Positions 11,378 through 19,309 of a stretch of DNA of 64,000 nucleotides are shown in pieces. The position numbers and the translations under genes are program-made. Where the stretch lies: positions 1-64,000 of the forward strand of contig NZ_LGDY01000096.1 of NCBI RefSeq assembly GCF_001279525.1, given 5' to 3'. The notes under the pieces are model-generated. The model was not told the origin of the DNA. It saw only the letters and a list, made by a program, of their open reading frames with translations, and did no database searches. The DNA comes from Nocardia sp. NRRL S-836 (GTDB lineage: Bacteria; Actinomycetota; Actinomycetes; Mycobacteriales; Pseudonocardiaceae). Positions within the stretch are counted from its first letter, which is position 1. The number at the start of each line of letters is the position of its first letter.

Positions 11378-12646
11378 ATGGCGCCCATCAAAGCCGCTGT
11401 TCCAACGCCGAACGACAACTACGCCGCCCAGAAGCACGAACACATGCAGTCGCTGGTCACGGACAACTACGCACCGGACACCGCGACGGACATCGCCGAC
11501 GTGTGGAAGTCGTTCAGCACCACCTTTCGAGACCTGGCAACCGATTTCAGCATCCTGGTCAACGGGTCGCAGAGCGCCTGGACGGGCCAGGCGGCCGAGG
11601 GCGTGCGGAACGCGCTGAACAAGGTTGGCACCTTCGTGGAACAGACCGGTGAGACGTTCCACAAGACGTCCACCGCGATCGAGCAGCAGCGCGAAGCCTC
11701 GGTGCATGCAAACAACAGCATGCCGAAGCCGGTCGACTTCAACCCGCTCAAGATCGCGGGCGACTGGTTCACCAACAAGGGCGGCTTCATCAGCCCGGTC
11801 ATGATGGCCGGCGCGCCCATCGAGATGCTCTCCACGTACAACGCCCAGCAGAACGCCAAGGCCGAGGCCGTGCAGGTCATGCAGACGCGTGACAACACGA
11901 TGATGTCGGCCGCGCTGTCCATGCCGACCATGGACTCACCGCCGGTCGTCACGCACGACCAGGGCATCACGCAGTCGAGCAACAACAACACCACGACGTC
12001 GCTCAGCAACAACACCGGCTACCGCCCGCCCGGCACCACGGGCATGCCGGGCACGCCGCCGCCGGGAACCACCGGCAACGGCACCACGAACCCGTCGTGG
12101 GTGGCCCCGCAGGTCAACAACCCGAACCTGCCGAACAACCTCAACAACAACCAGAACGGCGGCACCAACCAGAACCGCCCGCCGATCGGCCCGCCCGGCG
12201 TCCTCCCGCCCGGCATGCGGCCTCCCGGCGGCAACCAGACCGGCCGCCCGCCGGTGGGTGGCCGTCAAGGCGGTCCCGGAGGTCCCGGCGGCCGACCGGG
12301 CGGTCCAGGCGGTGGTCCTGGCGCCGGTGGCGGCCGCGGCATGGGCCCCGGCGGCATGGGTGGTGGACCGGGTGGTGCCGGCCGTGGCATGGGCAGCTTC
12401 GGCCCGGCCAACCCCGGCGGCAGCGCGGGTGTGATGGGCGGCGCGAACAGCGGCGGACCGGGCGGACCCGGTGCCGGTGCGGCGGGACGCGGTGGCGCGG
12501 CCGGTGCGGCGGGCACGGGTGGCGGCGGCGGTGCCGGTGCGGGCCAGGGTGGAGAGGACAAGGAGCACAAGTCGAACTACCTGGTGCCCACCGACGAGTT
12601 CTTCGACGACGATCGCATGGTCGCGCCGCCGGTGATCGGCGGATGA
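11378..12646 (+). CDS. PPE/WXG100-like secreted protein with a Pro/Gly-rich tail
   Basis: The 422-residue product has a helical N-terminal domain (residues 1-190) with the WxG-type turn SAWTGQAAEGVRNAL near residue 68, a possible second helix pair, and then an Asn/Thr/Pro linker. From about residue 205 to 400 it is almost purely Gly, Pro, Ala, Asn and Arg (repeats of GGPGG, GGAGA). It ends with an acidic EDKEHKSNYLVPTDEFFDDD segment. The architecture matches type VII secretion substrates of the PPE kind with low-complexity tails. The start follows a strong GGAGGGGGG site. It is translationally coupled to the EspG-like gene, the expected chaperone. Confidence 0.75.
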   Translation: MAPIKAAVPTPNDNYAAQKHEHMQSLVTDNYAPDTATDIADVWKSFSTTFRDLATDFSILVNGSQSAWTGQAAEGVRNALNKVGTFVEQTGETFHKTSTAIEQQREASVHANNSMPKPVDFNPLKIAGDWFTNKGGFISPVMMAGAPIEMLSTYNAQQNAKAEAVQVMQTRDNTMMSAALSMPTMDSPPVVTHDQGITQSSNNNTTTSLSNNTGYRPPGTTGMPGTPPPGTTGNGTTNPSWVAPQVNNPNLPNNLNNNQNGGTNQNRPPIGPPGVLPPGMRPPGGNQTGRPPVGGRQGGPGGPGGRPGGPGGGPGAGGGRGMGPGGMGGGPGGAGRGMGSFGPANPGGSAGVMGGANSGGPGGPGAGAAGRGGAAGAAGTGGGGGAGAGQGGEDKEHKSNYLVPTDEFFDDDRMVAPPVIGG

Positions 12647-13395
12647 GGCAGATCGCGCAGCTCTCCCTGCCCGCGTTCGAGGTCCTCTGGGAGGACCTGC
12701 GGGCGGGGAGCGTGCCCTACCCGTTCGACGTCACCTCGCACGGCGACACGCTCGACGAGCGCGAGCGCATCAAAGCGGCCGTGCACCAGGACCTCGAACG
12801 CCGCGGCCTCGCCCGCCGCGGCCGTCCGGAGCCCGACCTCGACGACGCGCTGAAGTTGCTGGCGCGTCCCGAGTTGCGCGTGATCGCGCTGTGCATGCCC
12901 GACATGAGCCAGGAGAAGCTCGTGCGGGCCTGCGTGGTGGCGCGCGGCGGTTACGCGGTGCTGGTGTCCCAGGAGGACACCACGATGACGCTGAACCAGG
13001 TGCAGCCCAACGAGATCGCGACCAGCCTCGCGAACGTCGTGCCGCACGGCCGCCCCGGTCCCGGCAAGCCGGTCACGGTGCCCGCGCAGGCCTTCGAGAA
13101 CCAGCCGCAGCAGCAGGAGGGCTTCCGCCAGGCCGTCCGCAGCACCGAGAACGAGGACGTCCGCCTCGCCAAGCAGATGCTGACCGGGCCCGCGCTGGGC
13201 AACGGCCACTTCCTCGTCCAGCTCGAACAGGGCCGCACCAAGCGCGACTTCCCACCGGTCACGTGGATCGACACGCAGACCGGCCGCTACGCCAACGTGC
13301 AGCTGCGCACCGGCTGGTTCACGATCACGCCCGCGGACAACATGGGCCTCGCCCGCCACCTGGGCCAGGTCCTGGCGATGACGAGCGAACGATGA
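12643..13395 (+). CDS. EspG-family chaperone for type VII secretion substrates
   Basis: A 250-residue protein with the EspG layout: N-terminal LSLPAFEVLWEDLRAG, a central region beginning RPELRVIALC, and a C-terminal block (WIDTQTGRYANVQLRTGWF) before a final helix. EspG proteins bind PPE partners in the cytosol and keep their exposed tips soluble until export (family knowledge). It overlaps the PPE-like gene by four bases (ATGA) and the YbaB-like gene by four. This order suggests the PPE-like product is its client. Confidence 0.8.
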   Translation: MRQIAQLSLPAFEVLWEDLRAGSVPYPFDVTSHGDTLDERERIKAAVHQDLERRGLARRGRPEPDLDDALKLLARPELRVIALCMPDMSQEKLVRACVVARGGYAVLVSQEDTTMTLNQVQPNEIATSLANVVPHGRPGPGKPVTVPAQAFENQPQQQEGFRQAVRSTENEDVRLAKQMLTGPALGNGHFLVQLEQGRTKRDFPPVTWIDTQTGRYANVQLRTGWFTITPADNMGLARHLGQVLAMTSER

Positions 13396-13874
13396 ACCCC
13401 GAGCAGCTGATCGCGGACCTGGAGGCCAAGGCGCAGCAGCTCCAGCGAAGCTCCCAGCAGATGCAGGAGCAGCTCCAGCACGCCACCAGCACGGTCACCT
13501 CCCCCAACGAGGCGGTGACCGTCCGCGTGGCACCCAACGGCGCCCTGCAGCACATCGAGTTCTCACCGGCCGCCACCCGGCTGACCCACGTCCAGCTGGG
13601 CCAGCTCGTCATGCAGACCGTGCAGAAGGCCCAGATCCAGGCGGCGGAACAGGTGGCGTCCATCGTGGAGCCCCAGTTCGGCGGCACCGAGGCGATGGAC
13701 TTCCTGCGCAGCTTCATCCCGCAGCAGGAGGAAGAGGAACCGCCGTCGCCACCGGAGGACGGTCAGGTCATGCGCGAGGTCTCATGGACCGCACCCGCGC
13801 AGAAGCCCGCGCCGCCACGGCCACAGCACCGGGCGGACGACGACGAGGACGGCTTCGGGAGCGTGCTCAGGTGA
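13392..13874 (+). CDS. YbaB/EbfC-family protein in the secretion operon
   Basis: A 160-residue protein: an N-terminal coiled coil (residues 1-35, rich in Gln and Glu), a YbaB-like beta region (VTVRVAPNGALQHIEFSPAA) and a second helix (residues 65-95), followed by a disordered acidic and proline-rich tail ending DDDEDGFGSVLR. The YbaB core binds DNA in its housekeeping form. Variants with long tails recur beside EspG/WXG genes in actinomycetes, where their role is not established. It overlaps both neighbours by four bases. Confidence 0.75.
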   Translation: MNPEQLIADLEAKAQQLQRSSQQMQEQLQHATSTVTSPNEAVTVRVAPNGALQHIEFSPAATRLTHVQLGQLVMQTVQKAQIQAAEQVASIVEPQFGGTEAMDFLRSFIPQQEEEEPPSPPEDGQVMREVSWTAPAQKPAPPRPQHRADDDEDGFGSVLR

Positions 13875-14170
13875 CCGGTTTCGGCGTCGACCCGACGGAA
13901 CTGCACACGTTCGCCACAGATCAGTTCTCCCGCCAGCAAGCGCTTGAAGCGGCTGCCGACAAAGCAGCCGGTGTTGCGCTCGGTGGTGACACGTTCGGCG
14001 TTCTCTTGCAGTTCTTCGCCTTCGAGGCCGAGTCCACCGCGCTCAAGACCGTCGAAGCGATCCGCCGGCTCGCGCAAGGGGTTGGCGACGCAGCGGAGAA
14101 CACCAGAACCACAGCCATGTTCTACGAGTCGCACGAGGACGCGAACCGCGAGAGGCTCGGAGGATCCTGA
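13871..14170 (+). CDS. EspC-like (DUF2580-type) secretion target
   Basis: A 99-residue all-helical protein starting with GTG (VTGFGVDPTELHTFA). It has the start typical of EspC/type VII target proteins (F-V-D-P-x-x-L), two helices with an intervening turn, and a C-terminal YESHEDANRERL segment that resembles the YxxxD/E export signal. The overlaps with the previous gene (4 bases) and the next (1 base) make it part of the operon. Confidence 0.75.
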   Translation: MTGFGVDPTELHTFATDQFSRQQALEAAADKAAGVALGGDTFGVLLQFFAFEAESTALKTVEAIRRLAQGVGDAAENTRTTAMFYESHEDANRERLGGS

Positions 14171-15423
14171 TGACCCTCACCGGGCTCAAGGGCGGCGAGG
14201 AGTGGCCCAACCCTGACAACTTCGCCGGTGCCGGGATCGTCGAGTCGTTCTTCCAGACAGCCGACTCCGTGAAGCGCTTGGGCGAGGGGGACTTCGCCGA
14301 GGTCGGCCTCAACGCGGCAGCGCTCAGCCTCGACCTGCTCGGGGTGTTCATGGACCCGGTCGGGGCTCTGGCCACAGCGGGCATCGGCTGGCTGATCGAA
14401 CACCTGAGCTTCCTGCGTGAGCCACTGGACCTGCTGGCGGGCAACGGAGACAAGATCAAGGCGGCCGTCGCCACGTGGAACCAGGTGTCGGTCGCGATCG
14501 CGGAGATCGCGAGTGACCAGACCGAGGCGGTGCGGTCCCAGGTCGGCTCGTGGCGCGAGGCCGCGGCCGAGCGGTTCCGGTCGAGTCAGGGACAGCTCGC
14601 GGCCGAGATCACCGCGGTGAGCAGGTCGTGTGCGGTTGTGGGCGAGCAGATCGCCACAGCGGGCACGGTCACGGCCGCGGTGCGCGGCATGCTCCGCGAC
14701 CTCGTCGCGATGTTCATCTACGAGGTCATCCGCAACGCGATCATCGCGCTCGCGTCCTCCTACGTGACGCTGGGCAGTTCGGTCGCGGCTTTCTCGGCGT
14801 GGGCGGTCGGACGCGGAGCGGTCGTGCTCGGCAAGATCACGCAGCAGATCGCCAAGCTGATGAAGATCGTCACCCGGATCATCGGTCGTCTCAAGGGACT
14901 CTTCGCCCAGCTCGGCGACGTGCTGGCCCGGCTCGCGCGGTTCGGAAAGGGCGCGGGCCGAGGCGTGGACGCACCGAGTGCACCGCGCACGCCGTCGACG
15001 CCCAAAACCGACGCGGTGACTGACGCCGGTAGACGACTGGAGGACTGGGGCAAGTCGCGTCCCACTGCGGGCGAGGCGTTCGACGAGCTCAAGCAAGGCG
15101 GCAAGGACCTCAGGGACGGCTGTCTGGACGCGGGCAACAGGTGGAAGAACTCCTACGAGGAGCCATACCGCGCACAGGTCCCCGCGAAGCCCTGGCAGGA
15201 GACCGCCTCCGACGCGTACACCCCGTTCAAACCGATCACGAAGGCCGACGGGACCGTCACCCCGCACTCGGTGCCGAATGTCCTGGACGGCGGCTACCAG
15301 ATCAAGCTGGGCGCCGACGTGCTGCGCGAGACGGCGAAGCAGGACGAACTGCAACTGGAGGGCGTGGACGACAAACCCGCTTTCGAACGGCTGCGGGGAC
15401 ACCTCGACCGTGACCCCTCCTGA
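14170..15423 (+). CDS. Long helical type VII effector-like protein of unknown activity
   Basis: A 417-residue protein with an N-terminal region of helices (LNAAALSLDLLGVFMDPVGA, then a WLIEHLSFL segment), a coiled-coil-like stretch (residues 100-160) and a hydrophobic hairpin (about residues 170-225). After a basic Pro/Thr linker, the C-terminal domain of about 130 residues contains W, E and D residues (YEEPYRAQVPAKPWQ). The shape, a WXG-like head, a hydrophobic middle and a variable C-terminal domain, is that of polymorphic type VII substrates. I recognise no nuclease, NADase or other toxin motif. No immunity-like gene follows except the small membrane protein. Confidence 0.6.
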   Translation: MTLTGLKGGEEWPNPDNFAGAGIVESFFQTADSVKRLGEGDFAEVGLNAAALSLDLLGVFMDPVGALATAGIGWLIEHLSFLREPLDLLAGNGDKIKAAVATWNQVSVAIAEIASDQTEAVRSQVGSWREAAAERFRSSQGQLAAEITAVSRSCAVVGEQIATAGTVTAAVRGMLRDLVAMFIYEVIRNAIIALASSYVTLGSSVAAFSAWAVGRGAVVLGKITQQIAKLMKIVTRIIGRLKGLFAQLGDVLARLARFGKGAGRGVDAPSAPRTPSTPKTDAVTDAGRRLEDWGKSRPTAGEAFDELKQGGKDLRDGCLDAGNRWKNSYEEPYRAQVPAKPWQETASDAYTPFKPITKADGTVTPHSVPNVLDGGYQIKLGADVLRETAKQDELQLEGVDDKPAFERLRGHLDRDPS

Positions 15424-16015
15424 GACATCCGGCCGCAGCCGGCGGTTCGTGACGATCATGAGTCTCGCGCTGCTCGGCGCCGTGGTCGCGGGCTTTGTGA
15501 TCAACACCAGCGGTCCGGCACCGTTCGTCGCCTTGCTCGTCGTTGTCGCCTGCGCCGCTCTGGCCGGCTACGCCCTGCTGAAGCTCCGACCGGCCTCGTC
15601 CGGCATCGTGGCGCCGCCGCTGGTCGTGTTCGCGCTCGCCGCGCTGGGTTTCACCGGCGGTGACTCGTTGTGGCTCACGGCGTTCGGCGACCAGGTGAGC
15701 TGCGAGGTCGTCTCGGTGAACACGCACACCAGCCGCAGGTCACCCACGTCGTACAGCAACGACCTGATGTGCGGATCTCAGCGCATCGCGAGCCACTTCC
15801 CCGACAACGCCGACCAGCTCGGGAAACCGGGTGACCGCGTCGGTCTGGTGATCGACCGGACGGGGGTCGTTCGTGTGCTCGCGCCGAGCAAGGTGACGTG
15901 GTGGCGGAACCTGCTGGTGCCTGCGGCAGCCGTGCTGGGTGCCACGTACGTCGTGCTCGTCGTGCGACTGCCGCGGCGGAGGCCGAAGAACGTCAGGGTC
16001 GGCGACTTCCTCTAG
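15410..16015 (+). CDS. Membrane protein, last gene of the type VII-like operon
   Basis: A 201-residue protein starting with GTG (VTPPETSGRSRRF), overlapping the previous gene by 14 bases. Three hydrophobic segments lie near residues 12-32, 35-55 and 60-80. A soluble extracytoplasmic domain of about 90 residues with two cysteines (SCEV and MCGS) follows, then a last membrane helix (about 165-185) and a basic tail. The topology suits an exported sensor or an immunity protein for the preceding effector-like product, but nothing in the sequence proves either role. Confidence 0.65.
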   Translation: MTPPETSGRSRRFVTIMSLALLGAVVAGFVINTSGPAPFVALLVVVACAALAGYALLKLRPASSGIVAPPLVVFALAALGFTGGDSLWLTAFGDQVSCEVVSVNTHTSRRSPTSYSNDLMCGSQRIASHFPDNADQLGKPGDRVGLVIDRTGVVRVLAPSKVTWWRNLLVPAAAVLGATYVVLVVRLPRRRPKNVRVGDFL

Positions 16016-16023
16016 ACAACACA

Positions 16024-16063
16024 CGGTCACGCGCGAGGCGGTGGTTCCTCCAGCGCGTGACCG
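16024..16063. terminator. Bidirectional hairpin between converging genes
   Basis: Perfect 11-bp stem CGGTCACGCGC/GCGCGTGACCG with an 18-base loop, between the stop of the plus-strand operon (16015) and the stop of the minus-strand TIR gene (16123). Confidence 0.7.
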
Positions 16064-16122
16064 CGTGCCCTCCCCACCGGGCAACATACGGCCATTCGGC
16101 CCCAACGCGACCGAACGTCGAC

Positions 16123-17079
16123 TTATTGACCAGGATTTGGCAACTCCGCCCACGACTTCACGACGCACAGGCCGCTGCGCAACGCGGTGAGGCCCTCGCG
16201 GAACACGGCCATCGTGCGGCGGACGGGTGCGTCGGCGGCTTCGGCTCGGCGGGTGCTGGTCAGCAGGGCCCGGACGCCGGGGAGCAGGGACAGGAGTTCG
16301 GCGGTGACGGCGGGGGCGCACGACGAGCCGGTGGCGCGCAGCAGGCGGTCCACCTCGACGGCGCGGCGTTCGAAGGTCCAGGCTGCCTCGCGCAGGCGGT
16401 GGGCGCCGGGGGTGAGCAGGGCCGGGTCGCCGCCGACCAGGGACTGGAACTCCGACACCACGGACCTGGTCGTGCCGATCATCGTCTGCACGTCGGTGGT
16501 GAAGCGGTCCAGTTCGGCGGAGACGTCGGTGTCCGTCAGGGCAGGGGGAACGGACAGGGCGAGCTCGGCTTCCTCCACGGCGTCCACGAGGGCGCCGGCC
16601 AGCGACAGCATCGTGCGACGCCACTGGGGTGAGGAAGGGCCTTCCAGCCAGGCTTGCCGGACCGAGTGGAACTGGCGTTGCACGACGATCTGCACGGCCA
16701 GGTCGGGGTTGTCCTCGGTGAGGAACGAGTCGCCGAGCAGGACCACGGGCAGCAGCAGGCCGCGGACGCCGGCGACGAAAGCCTGGTTGTAGAACAGGAA
16801 CAGCTCTTTGCGGCAGTAGGGGCGGTCGAAGTAGCGGCGGGTCAGGACGGGCAGGAGGACCGTGGCACTGCGGATCGCCGAGCGCAGGACGGGCTGCACG
16901 AGGTCGCCCCAGCCGATGGCGTCGCGGTCGAGGAAGATCTCCAGGGAACGGCCGCGGTCGGCGTAGGCGTAGTGGCGCAACGACGCCGCGAACGGGGCGA
17001 CGAAGTCCATCACCACGTCGTCCTGGCGGGCGTAGCTCAGGAAACAGCGGATCGGCGGGGCGTCGGTCGACGATGTCAT
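16123..17079 (-). CDS. TIR-domain protein with helical C-terminal region
   Basis: A 318-residue protein with a TIR domain at residues 8-150: beta strand A and box 1 as IRCFLSYARQDD, then LEIFLDRDAIGWGD, then TVLLPVLTRRYFDRPYCRKEL. The glutamate in YCRKEL aligns with the catalytic glutamate of NAD-cleaving bacterial TIR domains. Residues 155-300 are helical and contain no recognised sensor. It is divergently transcribed from the membrane protein at 17243 (163 bases between the starts). A defence or cell-death role is plausible from the family; activity is an inference. Confidence 0.82.
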   Translation of the reverse strand: MTSSTDAPPIRCFLSYARQDDVVMDFVAPFAASLRHYAYADRGRSLEIFLDRDAIGWGDLVQPVLRSAIRSATVLLPVLTRRYFDRPYCRKELFLFYNQAFVAGVRGLLLPVVLLGDSFLTEDNPDLAVQIVVQRQFHSVRQAWLEGPSSPQWRRTMLSLAGALVDAVEEAELALSVPPALTDTDVSAELDRFTTDVQTMIGTTRSVVSEFQSLVGGDPALLTPGAHRLREAAWTFERRAVEVDRLLRATGSSCAPAVTAELLSLLPGVRALLTSTRRAEAADAPVRRTMAVFREGLTALRSGLCVVKSWAELPNPGQ

Positions 17080-17242
17080 CTGCCCTCGTTCGGCGCATTG
17101 ACAATTCGCAATTCTGCCACCTCCAGCACGATGACGACCCGGCCGGGCTATTGTGCCAGCAAAGCGGTGAATACGTGTTCATCAAGCTTGTGACCAGCAG
17201 AAACGGCAGCACACGAATCAATGACAGAAAGTGGACAGGACA

Positions 17243-18967
17243 ATGTCAGCTCCGGTGGCAGACCGGGACGAAACACCTCCGCGGCTGCGTGACGACACGA
17301 CTCGTTTTCTCTGCGGGGCCGCGCATCGTGACCAGGAGTTCGCGGACTCGGCCATTCGCGAGTACCTCGTGGAGAGCACGCGGTCCATTCCGCGCTCGCC
17401 CGGCGTCAACACGGGTGCGGTGTTGCGGGAGGCGGTGGCGGCACGCGCGCGGCGCAAGGTGCGCGACCTGGTGCTGGTGGTGCTGGCGATCCTGGTGCTG
17501 GTGGCGGCGGGCGGTGACCTGCTCGGGCTGTGGGTGGTCACCGCCGTGGTCGTGGCGGTCGGGATGACCGGGGCACTGGGGGCACGGGCCAAGGCGGCGA
17601 AGCAGGAGAAGAAGGAGGTCCCTCCGCAGCCGCGCGGGCCGCTCGCGCTGGGGGCTGCCGCGGCCGCGGTCGCCGCGTTCCTCGTGCTCTACAAGGTGAT
17701 CGAGGAGGCGAACCAGCCCAGCGCGGCGTACTGCCGCCGGTACGACGTGTGCGGGCCGAGCGGTGCCGAGGTGGCGTTCACGGTCATCGGCATCCTGCTG
17801 ATCTTCGCCGTGCTGCTGGCCGACCGGGTGCTGGTGTGGCTGCTGGTCACGAAGAGCTTCCGGCGCAAGGGCTTCCGCGCCAGCGGGCCGCAGCAGCCGT
17901 TGTGGGCCAACGAGTGGAAGGTCCGCACGCTCGGGCACTCCGGCTTCGAGAGGGCGCTGGCGCACTTCCCGGTCGAGGACGACGCGCCCGTGCCGGCCGA
18001 CCGGGCGCAGGTGGTCGTCTACGACGGCTACCGGCCGTTCGTGGGCTCCGGCACCATGTTCGAACCGTGGTCGATGGCGTTGCCGCTCAAGCCGACCGAG
18101 GAACACGGGGACCGGCCACGGCCGGGTTTCGCGCTGCCGGAGCTCTACGACCACATCACCGCGGAGCTGCTCAAGACCGGCCGCTCGCCGTCGCTGTCGC
18201 CCGGCCACCGCCTCAAGGACCTCACCACCGGTGACCGCGTGGTGATCTCCGCGGTCGAGCTGGTCGACCACATCGACGACCCCGAGGCGCGGATCGTGTT
18301 GCCGAACAAGGACAGCGCGCCCCAACGCACCGTCGACCAGTCCGTTGTGGACGGTTTGATCGCCCGGCCGATGGAGTGGATGCGGTACTTCCGCTCGTTC
18401 CAGGTGGAGACGTGGGACCGCGACGTCGTGGTGTCGGCCTACCTCACGTTCGGGCTGGACGAGGAGATGCTCTACGTCGAGTGGACGCCCTGCATCCTGC
18501 ACCCGATCGAGGCGCGGCACCGCCAGATCGACGTGCTGCCCGAGCAGTCGCTGCGGCCGCTGCTGGAGGCACTCGCCGACCTGGTCAGGTTCCCCGCGAC
18601 GCTGCACCGCCGGTTCGCCACGGCGGTGGGCTGGCTGACCCCGATCCACCAGGCCGACGGCACCCACGTCGCGGCGCGGTACGGCGCCAAGACCAGCCTG
18701 CGCGAGCTCGCCAGCGAACGGCAGGTGGACAACTACTTCCAGCTCACCGACATCGAGCGCTACATCAAGGTCCTGGAGTCGCGGCTGCTGCGCACGCTGG
18801 GCGAGTTCCTGGAGAGCAAGGGCATCTCGGTCACCGAGTTCATGGAACAGGCCATGCAGGTGACGAACAACAACGTGCACATCACCGGCCCGGTCATCTC
18901 CAGCAACATCGCCTCGGCCGGCCGGGCACGAGCGGGCAACGTCACGGCGGGCAGGGAAAAGGCATGA
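17243..18967 (+). CDS. Multi-spanning membrane protein ending in a Gly/Asn motif shared with the next gene
   Basis: A 574-residue protein starting MSAPVADRDE, with an AGGA site five bases upstream. It has a cytoplasmic N-terminal segment (1-75), four or five hydrophobic segments (about 77-97, 98-115, 136-155 and 175-200), and a cytoplasmic domain of about 370 residues without recognised catalytic motifs. A final helical stretch (YIKVLESRLLRTLGEFLE) precedes the last 30 residues, where the motif ITGPVISSNIASAGRARAG appears. That motif is repeated at the start of the next protein. The stop overlaps the next start (ATGA). The family is unknown to me. Confidence 0.75.
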   Translation: MSAPVADRDETPPRLRDDTTRFLCGAAHRDQEFADSAIREYLVESTRSIPRSPGVNTGAVLREAVAARARRKVRDLVLVVLAILVLVAAGGDLLGLWVVTAVVVAVGMTGALGARAKAAKQEKKEVPPQPRGPLALGAAAAAVAAFLVLYKVIEEANQPSAAYCRRYDVCGPSGAEVAFTVIGILLIFAVLLADRVLVWLLVTKSFRRKGFRASGPQQPLWANEWKVRTLGHSGFERALAHFPVEDDAPVPADRAQVVVYDGYRPFVGSGTMFEPWSMALPLKPTEEHGDRPRPGFALPELYDHITAELLKTGRSPSLSPGHRLKDLTTGDRVVISAVELVDHIDDPEARIVLPNKDSAPQRTVDQSVVDGLIARPMEWMRYFRSFQVETWDRDVVVSAYLTFGLDEEMLYVEWTPCILHPIEARHRQIDVLPEQSLRPLLEALADLVRFPATLHRRFATAVGWLTPIHQADGTHVAARYGAKTSLRELASERQVDNYFQLTDIERYIKVLESRLLRTLGEFLESKGISVTEFMEQAMQVTNNNVHITGPVISSNIASAGRARAGNVTAGREKA

Positions 18968-19287
18968 GGGACAACCACGTCGAGATCACCGGGCCCGTGC
19001 TGGGCAGCAACATCGGCACCAGCGGGCACGCCAGGGCCGGGGACGTCCACATCGGACACGCCAGGGACGTCGCCGCGGTGCTGCGGCTGCTCGACGCGCT
19101 GCGCGAGGAGCTCGGCGAGACCCAGGCTGCCGCGTCGACCGTCGAGGCCGTCGACGACCTGCGGGCCGAGGCGCGCAAACACAAGCCCAGCAGGGACGTC
19201 ACCGCGCACCTGATGGACAAGCTGGCCGGCCGCGGCCTGGGCGAGCAGATGGAAGACCTCGCGAAGGCGTTCGACGCGCTGTACTGA
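18964..19287 (+). CDS. Small protein with N-terminal ITGPV-SNI motif and helical body
   Basis: A 107-residue protein. Residues 1-30 hold the motif ITGPVLGSNIGTSGHARAG, nearly the same as the last 30 residues of the upstream protein (shared pattern N-V-ITGPV--SNI---G-ARAG-V--G). Residues 31-107 are a charged helical region (LLDALREELGETQ, then LRAEARKHKPS). It is coupled to the upstream gene by a four-base overlap and converges on prmC 22 bases away. Two proteins carrying the same short motif, one at the C-end and one at the N-end, in one operon suggest pairing through that motif. Confidence 0.75.
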   Translation: MRDNHVEITGPVLGSNIGTSGHARAGDVHIGHARDVAAVLRLLDALREELGETQAAASTVEAVDDLRAEARKHKPSRDVTAHLMDKLAGRGLGEQMEDLAKAFDALY

Positions 19288-19309
19288 CCCCGGGGGGCCT
19301 GCAGAACCG

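Noticed and set aside
14170..16015. Effector/immunity toxin pair at the end of the secretion operon
   Set aside because: Not rejected as an idea, but no toxin motif could be found in the last 130 residues, so no toxin function is claimed in the feature list.
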